DNA of 64,000 nt from Erinaceus europaeus (GCF_950295315.1 NC_080175.1:70493357-70557356), one strand, 5' to 3'. Positions 34,035 to 46,739 are shown, counted from the first letter of the stretch. Notes: generated by a model from the letters alone, not told the origin. A program made the numbers and translations.

Positions 34035-34294
34035 TTTAAAAATATTATCTTTTGCTGCCCTTGTTTTATTGTTGTAGTTATTATTGTTGTTGTTATTGAT
34101 GTCATCGTTGTTGGATAGGACAGAGAGAAATGGAGAGAGGAGGGGAAGACAGAGAGGGGGAGAGAAAGACAGACACTTGCAGACCTGCTTCACCGCCTGC
34201 CTGTGAAGCAACTCCCCTGCAGGTGGGGAGCCAGGGGCTCGAACTGGGATCCTTATGCCGGTCCTTGCACTTTGTGCCATGTGCACTTAACCAG
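34035..34294 (-). repeat. tRNA-derived SINE, family 2 (reverse), head-truncated
   Basis: Reverse strand runs 'ttaagtgcacatggcacaaa', 'ggatcccagttcgagcccct', 'gtgaagcaggtctgcaagtg', a CT-rich body and ATT/GTT tail. The usual first ~20 bases of the head are absent. TSD TTATTTCCATT at 34024-34034 and 34295-34305 shows that truncation happened at insertion. Confidence 0.88.
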
Positions 34295-34305
34295 TTATTT
34301 CCATT

Positions 34306-36168
34306 CTTGGCTTTTCACTTAATTTTTCTACAAAGAACTCTATGCTTACAATAGATTTCACTTTTAGAATTGTTGGTTTATACTAGATTCTCACAAATGG
34401 AATTGGCATGACAAAATATTGAGCTACTTCTTAAATCTCAATGAAAAAATCAAATATTTTTTTCCAAAGAACATTTTCTCACTTCATTAATTTCTACCCT
34501 TTTGAAAAGTTTTTTTTTTTCTCTGAGTGTCTGTTCAGGGGGCTAAAAGGCCATACCTGGAGGGTTTTATTGACAGGAAAAACTGAAAAGATTCTTAAGG
34601 CAGTGGGAAGAGTAAGAAGCAAATAATAGAAGGGAAAATAAATCTGAGAGACGATTAGAGTTGAGATTGTAAGTGTCAAAAGGAGAATTCAGCAGACTGA
34701 CCCAATACCTGTTATGGAATATCTCGGAGAGATAGAGGTTAAGATAATCTACCAGTGAATCTTTGCCAAGAAGAACTAACAAGTATCAGTGTGTAGTAAC
34801 AGAAGCACAGATAACAATTTTTTGATCAAATCCCTGGGAGCTAGATAGCTTTTGAATCCCACTATTCTGGGGTTTTCATATTGGTTTTTAAGCTTATATA
34901 TAGTACTATAGTAATGAATAAATCAAAATGACTGCATAGCACAAGTAATAAAACAAATTAATACTATTGCTATCAAATATTTAACTCGACGCACCTTAAG
35001 ATTCTATATAGCCCAATGTTAGTAGAGGTTAGTAGAGGTGAAATTTTACCACCAAATGAGTTTGCTGAAAATTAAAAAGAGAAAAAAAAAAGGGAAGGGG
35101 GTTTCAGAGCTTTGTGAGATGAGGAAATACAGATGAAAGATTATGAATGTGTACTGTTATTGGCAGTTTGTTTTCAGAGCTGTGGTTCTTAAGTAGAAAA
35201 ATTATACTAGAATGTCTAGTTAAGACTGTTAATTTTTTAAAGAAGTAATGGAGATTTCTTTTTGCACAAATATGATTTCAGCAGTGATATAAAGCAAGTA
35301 TTCTAAGTGTAGTTTGTTGCAAAAACTGGAATAGTCTCTTCTCTCCAACAAAATGTTAAAGACAACTATCAATATTTTTTTCTGGTAATTAGGGATCTTT
35401 TAGCTAGAATGGCTTGTGACAAAAAATTAGATTTTTCAAGCAAGTATTTTATGATATATTCATAATAAATATTCACTAATTTACCTTCAGACTTATTAAT
35501 TCTTTTGACAGTTACTGCTTTTCTTGTATTTAACATTTGTCCTTATTCTGATGATCATAAGATGTGACACTAGCTATTTATATGAAATACATGGAAAGGT
35601 GACATAATGAGAAAAATAATTGATTTATTTTTTAAGCCAGTTTTAAAATTTGTGACTAATAGTGGTTTATAAGATTGTGAGATTATAGGCTATATTTCTA
35701 CATTGTAGCCTTGCCTTTTATTTAAAGATAACTTGATCTTATAACTACATATGTCATCATTGTCATAAGGTTATTTGCTCCTATATCTCTGATAGTCAAA
35801 TAGCTAGTTTTCTATTTACATTGTTTATCAAATGCTACATAGATGGTGATTCATAAATCCTTCACTGAATCATTATCTTATATTTAATTATTCATATTCA
35901 AGGTATTGGTGTTAGTTTCTAACATGACTCATTGTTTCTGCAATTTAAATTCATTACCTCTAACCATATCCTCATTTGAAACGAAGGGTGGAGGTTTCTC
36001 GCCAAATTATTGCTCTTATCATATTAAAGATTTTAGTCTTGAACTTTCAATTCTCCACTGTAAAACCTATTTCTTTATAAAAGGATATGTTGAAAATTAC
36101 TTCTGTGCCCTTTGTAGTGGGAGAATAGAAAACAATAAAATCTAATAGCAATAACATTGACAAGATGG
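34306..36168. other. Unique DNA, no gene seen
   Basis: Very AT-rich single-copy DNA. No ORF or repeat I can support. Confidence 0.5.
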
Positions 36169-36184
36169 TGGAAATTTATCTTTC
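36169..36184. repeat. TSD of L1 copy B, left copy
   Basis: TGGAAATTTATCTTTC, identical to 43433-43448, next to the poly-A end (poly-T on the plus strand) of copy B. Confidence 0.95.
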
Positions 36185-36209
36185 TTTTTTCTTTTTTTTT
36201 TTTTATTTA

Positions 36210-37361
36210 AGAAAGGAGACATTAACAAAATCATAGGATGGGGGTACAACTCCACACAATTCCCACCACCCAATCTCTATATCCCATCCCCTCCCCACTA
36301 GCTTTCCCATTCTCTATCCCTCTGGGAGCATGGACCCAGGGTCATTGTGGATTGTAGAAGGTGGAAGGTCTGGCTTCTCTAATTGCTTCCCCGCTGAACA
36401 TGGGCATTGACTGGTTGGACCATACTCCCAGTCTGCCTCTCTCTTTCCCTAGTAGGGTGGGTCTCTGGGAAAGCAGAGCTTCAGGACTCACTGGTGGGGT
36501 CGTCAGTCCAGGGAAACCTGGCTGGCATCCTGATGGCATCTAGAACCTGGTGACTGAAAAGAGAGTTAACATATGAAGCTAAACAAATTGTTGAACAATC
36601 ATGGACCCAAAGGATGGAATGGTGGAGATAAAGTGTTGGGGGGTACACACTGCAAAATCTAGTGTACTACTGCTTTCAGGTATATATTTGCCCTGGTTTA
36701 TGGATATATGTGGACATTTGCTCTATCTCCTGGAATCTGGTCTATATCTAGGTTTTGGGACTTTGTTAGGAAGTGAACCACCTGGGATGGAGTTAGAGAA
36801 TATTATTAAAGGAAAGGTCTCACCCAAGTGATGAAGCTGAAGGGCTGTCATTCCACACCTGAAGTCTCTTGACACAGTCTGAAGTGAAGCATGCTGGGGT
36901 GGCACTCATTGTGTTGATTAGGCTTCGGTCAGCAGATGCAATATTATTTGATAAGAATTGGGAGAAGCATCTGGGAAAGTGGTCCCAGGACTGGGGGAAG
37001 TTTAGGCTCTATATTAGAAATGTGAGGTTCCTGCTGTCTTAGGGTTCAAGAAGACAATGGATAGTTATTGTTAACATCACATTACTTGGTAATTGGGTTA
37101 ACTTTGAAAAGTCCCTTTGTTAGACATACTATCAATTTCCCCCCTCTCATATGAATTAAATAGTTATTTATATTACTACAATTTAATAGGTGTGTACATA
37201 AACACCATTCCCACCACCAAAAGATTGTTTCCTATCCCACCCCAACCCCCAGCCCAGGAAGCTGTATGACCACCCTCCCCCTCACCACAGGGTTTTTACT
37301 TTGGTGCCCTACTTTCAATTTAGTCAGATCCTGCTTTTAGTTCCCTTTCTGATCTTCTTTC
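36210..37361 (-). other. L1 copy B 3' UTR
   Basis: About 1.15 kb downstream of the ORF2 stop. It matches 57140-58489 of copy A over most of its length. In sense its start is rich in G ('ggtgaggggg', 'ggttgggg'). Confidence 0.85.
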
Positions 37362-40300
37362 TCAACTTCTGTTAATGAGTGGGATCATCCCATACTCATC
37401 TTTATCTTTCTGACTTAGCTCACTTGACATAATTCCTTCTAGCTCTGACCAAGATGGGTCAGAGAAGTTGAGTTCATTATTCTTAGTAGATGCATAGTAT
37501 TCAAATATGTATATATACCACAGCTTTCTCAGCCACTCATCTGTTGTTGGGCACCTGGGTTGCTTCCAGGTTTTAGCTATTATGAATTGTGCTGCTATTA
37601 ACGTAGGAGTATACACCTCTTTTTGGTTGGGTGTTATGGAGTCCTTGGGGTAGATCCCCAGGAGAGGAATTACTGGATCATATGGAAGGTCCCTGTCTAG
37701 CCTGGTGAGAGTTTTCCAGACTGCTCTCCACAGAGGCTGGACCAATTTACATTCCCACCAGGAATGCAAAAGGCTTCCTCTGTCCCCAAAGCCTCTCCAG
37801 CATTTGTTGCTGCTGTCCTTTTTGATGTATGCCATTATTACAGGGGTGAGGTAGTATCTCAGCATTGTCTTTATTTGCATTTCCCTGACAATCAGCAACC
37901 TGGAGCAGTTTTTCATATGTTTGTTAGCCTTTTGGATCTCCTCTGTAGTGAATGTTTTGTTCATATCCTCTTGCCATTTATGGATGGGGTCATTTGCTTT
38001 TTTGGTGTTAAGTTTGCTGAGCTCTTTTTATATTTTGGTGGTTAGTTTTTTGTCTGATGTATGGCATATAAAGATCTCCCATTCTGTGAGGGGTCTCTTT
38101 GTTTGTGTGGTAGTTTCTTTGGCTGTGCAGAAGCTTTTCAATTTAATATAGTCCCATTTGTTTGTTTCTGCTTTAGTCTTCCTTGCAATTGGGTTTGTTT
38201 CATCAGAGATGTCCTTGAGGTTTAGGTGGGAAACTGTTTTAGCAATGTTTTCCTCTAAGTATTTGATTGTTTTTGGTCTAACATCCAGGTCTTTAATCCA
38301 TTTGGAGTTGATTTTTGTTTCTGGTGAGATAAAGTGGTTCAGTTTCATTCTTCTGCATGTTTCAGCCCTGTTTTCCCAGCACCATTTATTGAAGAGAGCC
38401 TACTTCTTCCATTTAATCCTTTGGGCCCCCTTATCAAAGATTAGATGTCCATAGGTGTGGGGGTTTATTTCTGGGCTTTCAATTCTGTTCCACTGGTCTG
38501 TGTGCTTATTTTTTTTCCAGTACCAGGCTTTTTTTGATGATGATGGTTTTATAATAAAGTTTGAGGTCTGGGAGTGCGATGCCTCCATTTCTGTTTCTTT
38601 TCCTCAAGATGGTTTTGGCAATTCTAGGTGTTTTCTGGTTCCAGATAAATGATTGTTGCTTTTGTTCTATTCTCTTAAAGAAGCTTGGTGGAACTTTGAT
38701 GGGTATTACATTAAATTTGTATATTTCTCTGGGGAGAATATTCATTTTGATGATATTTATTCTTCCAATCCATGAGTATGGGATGTCTTTCCATTTCTTG
38801 GTATCAGTTTCTATTTCCTTGAGTAGCGACTCGTAGTTTTCAGCATACAATTCTTTCACTTCTTTGGTCAACTTTATTCCTAGGTATTTGATTGATTTTT
38901 CTGAAACAGTAAATGGGAGTGATTTCTGGATGTCTTCTTCTTCAGATTTAGTGTTTGCATAAAGAAATGCCACTGATTTTTGTACATTGATTTTGTAGCC
39001 TGACACCTTGATATATTGCCTAATAACTTCCAGTAGTTTTCTGCTGGATTCTTTAGGTTTTTCTATGTATAATATCATGTCATCTGCAAATAGTGAGAGC
39101 TTGACTTCTTCCCTTCCAATCTGGATTCCTTTGATTTCTTTTTCTTGCCTGATTGCCATGGCAAGAACTTCCAATACTGCGTCGAAGAGTAATGGTGACA
39201 GTGGACAGCCCTGTCTAGTCCCCGATCTGAGGGGGAATTTTTTCAGCTTCTGTCCATTGAGTATGACGTTGGCTGTAGGTCTGCTATATATGGATTCCAA
39301 TATCTTGAGGAATTTCCCATCTATTCTCATTTTTTGTAGGGTTTTGAGCATGAATGGGTGTTGGATTTTGTCAAAGGCTTTCTCTACATCTATTGAGATA
39401 ATCATATGGTTTTTGGCTTTGCTTTTATTGATGTGGTGAATGACATTGACTTACATATGTTGAACCAGCCTTGCATTCTTGGGATAAGTCCCATTTGGTC
39501 GTGATGAACAATCTTTTTGATATGCTGCTGTATCCGGTTGGCCAAGATCTTGTTTAATATTTTGGCATCTATGTTCATCAGAGATATTGGCCTGTAGTTT
39601 TCCTTTTTTGTTGTGTCCCTCTCTGCTATTGGTATCATGGTGATGTTGGCTTCACAGAAGGTGGAAGGGAGTATTCCTATTTCTTCAATCTTAAGGAAAA
39701 GTTTTGAAAGTATGGGTACTCACTGTTTCCTGAAGGTTTTTTTAGAATTCATTTGTGAAGCCATCTGGTCCAGGACTTTTGTTGTTGGGGAGATTCTTAA
39801 TAACGGTTTCAATTTCTTTGTCTGTGATTGGTGCATTTAAGTTTTGTAGTTCTCCTTGGTTCAATTTTGGAAGGGCATATGTTTCTAGGAATTGTTCCAT
39901 TTCTTCCAGATTCTCTAGTTTGGTGGAGTATAGTTCTTCATAGAAGTTTCTCACGATTTTCTGGATTTCTGTGTTGTCAATTGTGATATCTCCTCTGTCA
40001 TTTACAATTCTATTTTTTGAGTCTTTTCCCTTTTTTGTTTAGTGAGTCTGGCTAGGGGTTTGTCATTTTTGTTTAATCTTTCAAAGAAGCAACATTTGGT
40101 TTCATTGATCGTCTGTATGGTTCTCTTATTTTCGATGTTGTTTATTTCTGCTCTAATTTTAGTGATTTCTGTCCTTCTGGTTGCTTTAGGCTTACTTTGT
40201 TCCTCTTCCTCTAAGTCCTTGAGGTATGCAGTAAGGTCATTTATTGGAGCTTTTTCTTGTTGTTTAATATGTGATTGTATGGTTTTGAGTTTCCCTCTCA

Positions 40301-41148
40301 ATACTGGTTTAGCTCTGTCCCAAATATTTTTATAGGTTGTGTCTTCATTTTCTTTTGTTTCCAGGACATAATGAATTTCTTGCATGAGTGACTCTCTGAC
40401 CCAATGGTTCTTAAGGAGTATGTTGTTTAGTTTCCAAATTCTGTGTCTTTTAATAATTTTCTGCTTGTTGTTAAATGTTAGTTTTACTCCACTGTGGTCT
40501 GAGAAGATACTAGGGATGATTTCAGTGGTCTTGAATTTATTGATGCTGTCTTTGTGGCCTAACATGTGGTCTGTCCTTGAGTATGTGTTGTGTGGATTTG
40601 AGAAGAATGTGTATTCTAGTTTTTTTGTGGTTAAGAACTCTGAAAATATCCAGGAGCTCTACTCTGACCATCTCTTCATTTAATGCTCTTGTTTCTTTGT
40701 TGGTTCTCTTAAGTGTGAGAGTGAGGTGTTAAAATCTCCCACTATTATTGTATTACTATTGATAGTAGGTGCTTGATGTATTTAGATGGTCCCTCATTGG
40801 GTGCATAGATGTAAATAATTAAGTCTTTTTGGCTGATTGATCCTCTAATAATTATGTAATGTCCTTGTCTGTCTTCTATTACTTTATTTAATTTAAAATC
40901 TCTTGTGTCAGAGATGAGAATGGCTGTCCCTGCCTTTTTTTTTTTTTTTGTGCTCCATTAGACTGTATGATAGTTTTCCATCCTTTCACTTTAAGTCTGT
41001 GTTTATCCTGTTATATCAGATGGGATTCTTGCAAGCAGCATATGCTTGGGTTATGTTTTCTGACCCATCCTCCCACTCTGTGCCTTTTGACGTGTGAGTT
41101 TAAGCCATTGACATTTATTGATATGGATTTAATGTATTGTAGTGCCAT
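37362..41148 (-). pseudogene. L1 ORF2 of copy B, multiply broken
   Basis: Starts at ATG 41146-41148 and ends at the conserved stop TGA 37362-37364. It is 3787 bp, shorter than the 3825 bp of copy A and not a multiple of three. Long clean pieces remain: 40002-40565 (end of endonuclease and linker; SDHSGVKL), 38506-39405 (RT with [10 protein letters not shown], the catalytic FADD motif) and 37362-37964 (C-terminal domain; the second Cys of the copy A zinc-knuckle pattern is now Phe: CWRGFGDRG). Decayed reverse transcriptase gene, not functional. Confidence 0.92.
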
Positions 41149-41206
41149 TGTTCAATGAGTTTTCATTTGCTCTGATATATGGCAAGTATTATAGTGAAGT
41201 TCTTGT

Positions 41207-42120
41207 TTATAAGAGGTCTTTTAGAACCTCTTTCAGGGCCAGTTTGGTGATGGTTGCTTCCTTTAACTGTTGTTTGTCTAAGAAGATTTTGATCCCTCCA
41301 TCTAGTTTGAATGAAAGTCTAGCAGGATATATTATCCTTGGTTGAAACCCCTTTACATTCAGGGCTCGATAGATATCTTGCTATTCTCTTCTGGCTTTTA
41401 GAGTTTGAGTGGAGAAGTCTTCTGATAGTCTTATGGATTTTCCCCTGTATGTGACTTTTTGTTATTCTCTTGCAGCCTTTAGGATCCTTTCTTTATCCTT
41501 ACTTCTTCTCATTGTGACTATGATTAGTCTTGGTGTCTTTAGGTCTGGGTTGATTCTGCTTGGAACTCTCTGGGCCTCTTGAATCTTAATGTCCTTTCTG
41601 TTGTTTAGGTCTGGGAAGTTTTCTTCTATAATTTTGTCTAGAATGTTTCCTTCCCCTTCTTCTCTTTCTTCCTTTTGCAGGCCAATTACACGAATGTTAC
41701 TTCTTTTGAGATCATCCCATATGTCTCTGTTATTGTTTTCAGTGTCTTTCAATCCTTTTTTGAGCTCTTTTACCTATTTCTTAGTTTTCTCTAGCTCATC
41801 CTTTGTCTGACTAATTCTGTTTTCTGCTTCTGCTAGTCTGCTTTCCTTCCCCCAGCTTCTTTCTTCATTTCAGCTATTTCAGCTTTCAGTTCTCTAATTG
41901 CCTCAAGGTAATCAGTATTTTCCTTGAGGGTCTCATTTGTTGTTTCTCTAATACTGCCATCCCTTTCTTCCAAAGTTGGTTTCATTTCTGTGATTAATAA
42001 GTTTATTATTGCTTGCATACTTTTCTTATCTATGGTTACTTCTGGCTGATTTGTGGTTTCTTCTGGTCTCTTGTCTTCATTCATTGTAGTAACAGTTTTA
42101 TTTGCTCTTGATCTACCCTT
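41207..42120 (-). pseudogene. L1 ORF1 of copy B, broken
   Basis: Collinear with the 304-residue ORF1 of copy A. The initiating ATG is changed to AAG (plus strand CTT at 42118-42120). Frameshifts separate 41833-42084 (N-terminal and coiled-coil start) from 41462-41752 (NIRVIGLQ RRM start, 'LKTPRLIIVTMRRSKDKERI'). The terminal TAA is kept at 41207-41209. Confidence 0.9.
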
Positions 42121-43432
42121 TTTTTTGCTAATGTGTTTCTTATTTTTATGTTCTGTTGTTCCTCAGTTGTTGTGTTTTGAGTACATGCAACACTGTACTA
42201 AATACCTTTATGATAAATGCAATCAGCAACCTCTGAAATTACAGTAGCAACTGAAGCAAGGATTGAAGAAGTTTAACCATTACCAGTTAGCCAAACAATG
42301 TCTCTTGTCTGTGAAAAATAGCAACCACGTCCAAGTGAAGAAGAAAGAGAAAGGAAAAAAGGGATAGCAGTAATAGACTGTTATTCAAATCTGCTATCCC
42401 CTATATATTCTAGGGGTAGCAAGAGGAGAAAGGGAAGAAGAGCAGAGGTACACACATAGAGAGTCCACTCTATGCCAGATTTCCTCCCCAAAACAATTCA
42501 CAAATGAATATCATTGAATTCAGCAAGCCGAAGAAAGAGGAAAGAAGAAAGGAAGGCAAGAAAAAGAAAAAAAAAAAGAAGAAGAAAAACTAGAGAGAGA
42601 AAAGATAAGAAAATGAACTGTAATAAAAGAGCAGTGAAAGGAAAGAGTTTTTATTTTATTTTATTTTATTTTTTATTAGCTAGGTGGAGGGAGAAGGGGA
42701 GAGTGGGTAGAGGAGGTAGGAGTAGTGAAACAAGTTCCTCTCACAATGGGTAAGTCGCTCGGTCCTTTAGCACTGGAAAATACACTAAGAGTTAATTATG
42801 GTCAACCTAAAGGAGGGGGGCAAATGGATACACCTATATATATTAATATTAAAATAGAGCAGGGTAAAAAAAACCTGTCCCAGAGTGCCTCAAGCCTCCT
42901 GAGCAGAGGCAGCTGATTGTTAAGAAAGTAAAGCAAACAGACAAAAAAATACAAACAAAAAAAAGCAAACAAACAAAATAAAATCACCAAAAAACAAAAA
43001 CAAAACAAAAAGGTGAAAAAAAAAGGAAAAACACCTCAGGGCAGTCTTTCCCTTTTGTAGGTCCAGTTGGCCACTTAGAAGGAAAGAGGGCCAAGGGTTT
43101 CAGAAAGTAATAGGAAAGGAATGGAACCCCTGTTGGACCAGGAATCTTGGTAAAGAAAGAAGCTCAGAAGGGGAACCTGCTAGGAGCCTGCTAGGAGCAG
43201 GGTCTGGTTGGGGGGGGGGGGAGGGGTGCGCTTTGGGAATAATAAAAAGTTTTTCCTTTCTTTGTCCCTCTATATTCTAACCCAAACTGAGCTATATTCA
43301 CCCCCTTGGTGTCACAGCTAGGACCCAGAATTTATTGTCCTTCTGAAGGCAAAAAATCTTACCATTAACAGCAGTTTTTGTCAGGACTCAGGCCAGTAGC
43401 TCCATCTGGGTCTCCATCTTGGCTCCACCCCC
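42121..43432 (-). promoter_or_regulatory. L1 copy B 5' UTR with YY1-like motif
   Basis: 1.3 kb upstream of ORF1. In sense it opens with G-rich sequence and CAAGATGG (43414-43421, minus strand), resembling the YY1 site that positions L1 transcription in humans. The plus strand is rich in A and poly-A-like runs (42950-43030) and has a G run at 43210-43225. Confidence 0.7.
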
Positions 43433-43448
43433 TGGAAATTTATCTTTC
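43433..43448. repeat. TSD of L1 copy B, right copy
   Basis: TGGAAATTTATCTTTC, matching 36169-36184, abutting the L1 5' terminus. Confidence 0.95.
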
Positions 43449-45564
43449 AGCCAACCACTATTCATCTAGGGTTAATTGGGCGATGAGACACACAGTGTTG
43501 ATGGATAACCAAATGGATAAATATATTGACATGAAAAGATTAAACATGATCTTATCCCCTAAGAGTTAATAGCCTATAGAAAAGATGAAGATAACAAAGG
43601 GATTTAACTGAGTCTGACAAACTGAGTTTATATCCTCTATCTCTTATTTGCATTAGACCATTTGAAACATGATCAAATTCTTCAGATCATTTCAATTATT
43701 GCTATTTTTGACTAATATTTGTGACTGTTTAGTAGAAGCCTTATGAAGATTAAACAAGAAAATTAGGTGCAATTTATAATTGTAAACATTCACCGAAAAG
43801 ACATAGCTATTAGGTTTAAATTGCTCATATGAGATTGGAGAATGACCTAAGCATAAGATAAAGCCCTTGCACTCATAAAACTTATAGACAGTTGCAACCG
43901 CAAGTATACATTAAGCAACTTCTTCCTATACTAGTTGGTAACAAAAGCAAGACAAAATAATTTAGATGCAGCAAAAGATGCATTTTGACGAGTTCAGATT
44001 AAATGAAACAAAATATAATTGGAAGTTTGTGAAAGAGTGTTCCCCAGAGAGGGGAGACATACTAAAGAAATAAACCATGCTACAGTAATTTCTTGGAATT
44101 AGAGCATAAGGAGATGATTCATGGGAGGATGGAGTTACACAAGGTTCTGATCACAAAGCAGAGTGTCAACTAAAGAAAAAAGCTTGACATCTATGTGAAT
44201 TTGTATTATCAGGTGCATTTTAATCCAAGGGGATTAAGAAAAGATGTGGAGGTATATTACTAATTAGATTTGGTGACACACGTCAAACCTCAACTCTGAA
44301 ATATTGTTTTCTTTGTAGAAAACCCTTGCTGGTGATGGGGCTAAAACGGGACAAAGAATATATAGGTTTCAATACACACACACACACACACGCACACACA
44401 CACACACACACACACTTCATCCTGTATTAGATACATTTTCTTCAGTTTCAATATACTTGAACATTCAGCTATGTGAATTTATGAAAAAGAACTGAAATAA
44501 AAAATGTTAGACAACACCAGTGTTTGTTTTGTTTAACTCAAAAATCAGTTCTTTACATGAAAATATTTTAATAAGGGTATATATTTTTCTTTTCCTAAAT
44601 ATAAGCTAGATGAATGTAAGTTCTGCCCTGTGTCAATTGTTAACACCTGTCAAAAAAGCATATCTTTGATATCTTTATTCAAATACAATATTAACATTTC
44701 TAACATTTTAATTGTTAAGTTAGGTGAAATAAATAGGAAATAAAACTTGTGCATTAACATTTAAAAATCAGTCATGTAGAGACTCTAGTATTGAATTAAG
44801 AAGACAGTTTTTAAATTGGCAAATGCAGTTTAGAGACAATAATTCACTAAATCCCAAAGTACCTTTAAATAGAACAGTGTCTGGCACAGTGGGAAGCACT
44901 CCACAGACTTTGGAAAATAAACGACTTAGCACTCAGGTTTGTTTTATCTTTAATGAAACATAAGTTACACTCAGAACAATGATCTCTTGCCCAATGACAT
45001 ATGGTTAGTGAATATTGGAACTGAGAAATGAATTCATTTGTTTACTCTGCAAGCTGGATGTAGCTAACTATATTCAATACATTATTATAGAATGTGTTGT
45101 TTTTTTGTCTTCAGAAAAGACTGAATTAAAATAAATTTTCTTAATTCTTATTAGGGGAAATAGTAGAAAAGCAACAAAAACTTTAAAAAAAGATCACAAA
45201 AGTAACAAAAATAATAGACCCTGGATTTTTCTTTCAATTTCATTTTGTATCTTCTTGGATTATTAAGGAAGACTTATAAAACACTGTCATTCTAGGATGG
45301 CATAAATCAAGAATCAACTAGTCTATATACTATTCCGAGGTAGAGTTTATTATATTATTATTTTTTTAAGAGTTTATTTTTAATTCCAGCTTCATGGAAT
45401 TTTAAGTGTGCTAAGTTGAAAGGACAAGAACAGCATGGACTTACTAGCTTCATTTTTTGTAATTCACATTTTTTTTGTTTTTTTTTTTGAACCTTTTACA
45501 AAGGTTCTAAAGTAAAGACCAGATACAAGGGATTGGTTATTTTAGAAAAAGACAGTCCATCAGA
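43449..45564. other. Unique DNA with one CA microsatellite
   Basis: No coding region or dispersed repeat seen. A (CA)n run with one CG interruption spans 44374-44415. A small palindrome GAACCTTT-tac-AAAGGTTC is at 45489-45507. Confidence 0.5.
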
Positions 45565-46015
45565 GCCAGGCGATGATATACCTGGGGCAGTGCACAATAT
45601 TACCACGAACAGTAAGACCTCAATGGAAGCTCCTGATGCTTGCCTACAGGGTGGAAGTTTTCTTTTTAATTATTATTTACTTATTCCCTTATGTGTCCTT
45701 GTTGTTTTATTGTTGTAGTTATTATTGTTGTCATCGTTATTGGATAGGACAGAGAGAAATGGAGGAAGGAGGGGAAGACAGAGAGGGGGAGAGAAAGACA
45801 CCTGCAGACCTGCTTCACCCCTGTGAAGTGACTCCCCTGCAGATGGGGAGCTGGGGTCTTGAACTGGGATCCTTACTCCATTCCTTGTGCTTTGCACCAT
45901 GTGCGCTTAACCCACAGCGCTTCCTCCCGACTCCCCAGGGTGGACGTTATGTGAGTAGTTAAATAGTGGTGTAGATGTCTCTCTCTATCTCTTACGCTCT
46001 GAAAGGAAAAAAAAA
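45565..46015 (+). repeat. SINE family 1, split by a family 2 SINE
   Basis: The left half (45565-45659) has 'gccaggcgatgatatacctg' and a degenerate B-box region. The right half (45936-46015) has the end of the family ('gttatgtgagtagttaaat', 'gtgtagatgtctctctcta', A-run). The family 2 SINE lies between, with its own TSD, so this copy is older. Confidence 0.7.
45660..45935 (-). repeat. tRNA-derived SINE, family 2 (reverse), nested
   Basis: Reverse-strand head 'gggagtcgggaggaagcgct', 'ggatcccagttcaagacccc', 'cttcacaggggtgaagcag', CT-rich body, tail of ATT/GTT. TSD CAGGGTGGAAGTT (45647-45659) and CAGGGTGGACGTT (45936-45948), one mismatch. Confidence 0.92.
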
Positions 46016-46094
46016 AAAAGGACACTGGGAACCTGGTATTATCCTACGGTTACTAAACCACAATGATAACCCTAGAGAAAAAAAAAAAAACAGA

Positions 46095-46255
46095 AGAGAA
46101 AGTCATGGTCAAGTAGGTGGCACAATGGATAAAGTGTTGTACACTTAAGCGTGTGGTCCTGAGTTCAGTCCCCAGCACCACATCTATCAGAGTGATGTCT
46201 GATTCTTCCTCTCCTACTTGTCCTCTCATTATTAAATAATTAAAATATTAAAAAA
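46095..46255 (+). repeat. tRNA-derived SINE, family 4
   Basis: Head 'gtaggtggcacaatggataa' resembles a tRNA 5' half with an A box. 'cctgagttcagtccccagca' carries the B-box core GTTCAGTCC. Then 'agagtgatgtctgattcttc', CT-rich stretch and ATTAAATAATTAAAATATT tail. Confidence 0.78.
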
Positions 46256-46457
46256 GAAAAAATATAAATGGTTATTCTCCAAAATAAGTAAAAGTCTTAT
46301 ATAAACTGTGTATGTTTAATTTTTTGATTATATAAATCATTCAGGGAGACTAAAAAAAAATCTGTGTTGTAAAAATAGAGAGAAAAATAAAAGAAAGAGC
46401 AAATACCTTCCATGGTTGCATAAGGCAGAGAAAGGCACTGTAGAACTTAAGACTCTT

Positions 46458-46664
46458 GAGGAGACTGGGTGGTGGCATACCTGGCTGACAGCATGTGCTA
46501 CAGTGCCTAAGGACCCGGATTTGAGCCCCCAGCCCCCAAGTGCAGGGGGATGCTATGTGAGTGGTGAAGCAGGGCTGCAGATGTCTCTCTCCCTCTCTGT
46601 CTTCCCTTTCCCTCTTGATTTCTGACAGTCTCTATCTAATAATAAAGATAACTACGAAATAAAA
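46458..46664 (+). repeat. tRNA-derived SINE, family 1, with perfect TSD
   Basis: Head 'gactgggtggtggcatacct', 'gacccggatttgagccccca', 'gtggtgaagcagggctgcag', CT-rich body, 'tctaataataaagataact'. TSD AACTTAAGACTCTT at 46444-46457 and 46665-46678 is perfect, marking a fairly recent insertion. Confidence 0.92.
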
Positions 46665-46700
46665 AACTTAAGACTCTTTTTTCTGTTGATTCATTTTAAG

Positions 46701-46701
<1 letters not shown>

Positions 46702-46730
<29 letters not shown>
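46702..46730. repeat. (CA)n microsatellite
   Basis: Pure CA run of about 29 bases just downstream of the SINE. Confidence 0.95.
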
Positions 46731-46736
<6 letters not shown>

Positions 46737-46739
46737 ACT

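Larger units (their letters stand above)
36185..43432 (-). mobile_element. L1 copy B, full length, decayed
   Basis: A 7.25-kb minus-strand L1 with every part in order: 5' UTR (42121-43432), ORF1 (41207-42120), 58-bp spacer, ORF2 (37362-41148), 3' UTR (36210-37361) and poly-A (36185-36210). A perfect 16-bp TSD fixes both ends. The 5' terminus in sense is G-rich followed by TGGAGCCAAGATGG, as in other mammalian L1s. Both ORFs carry many frameshifts and stops, and ORF1 has lost its ATG, so this copy is inactive and older than copy A. It gives the complete structure against which the others can be read. Confidence 0.95.
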
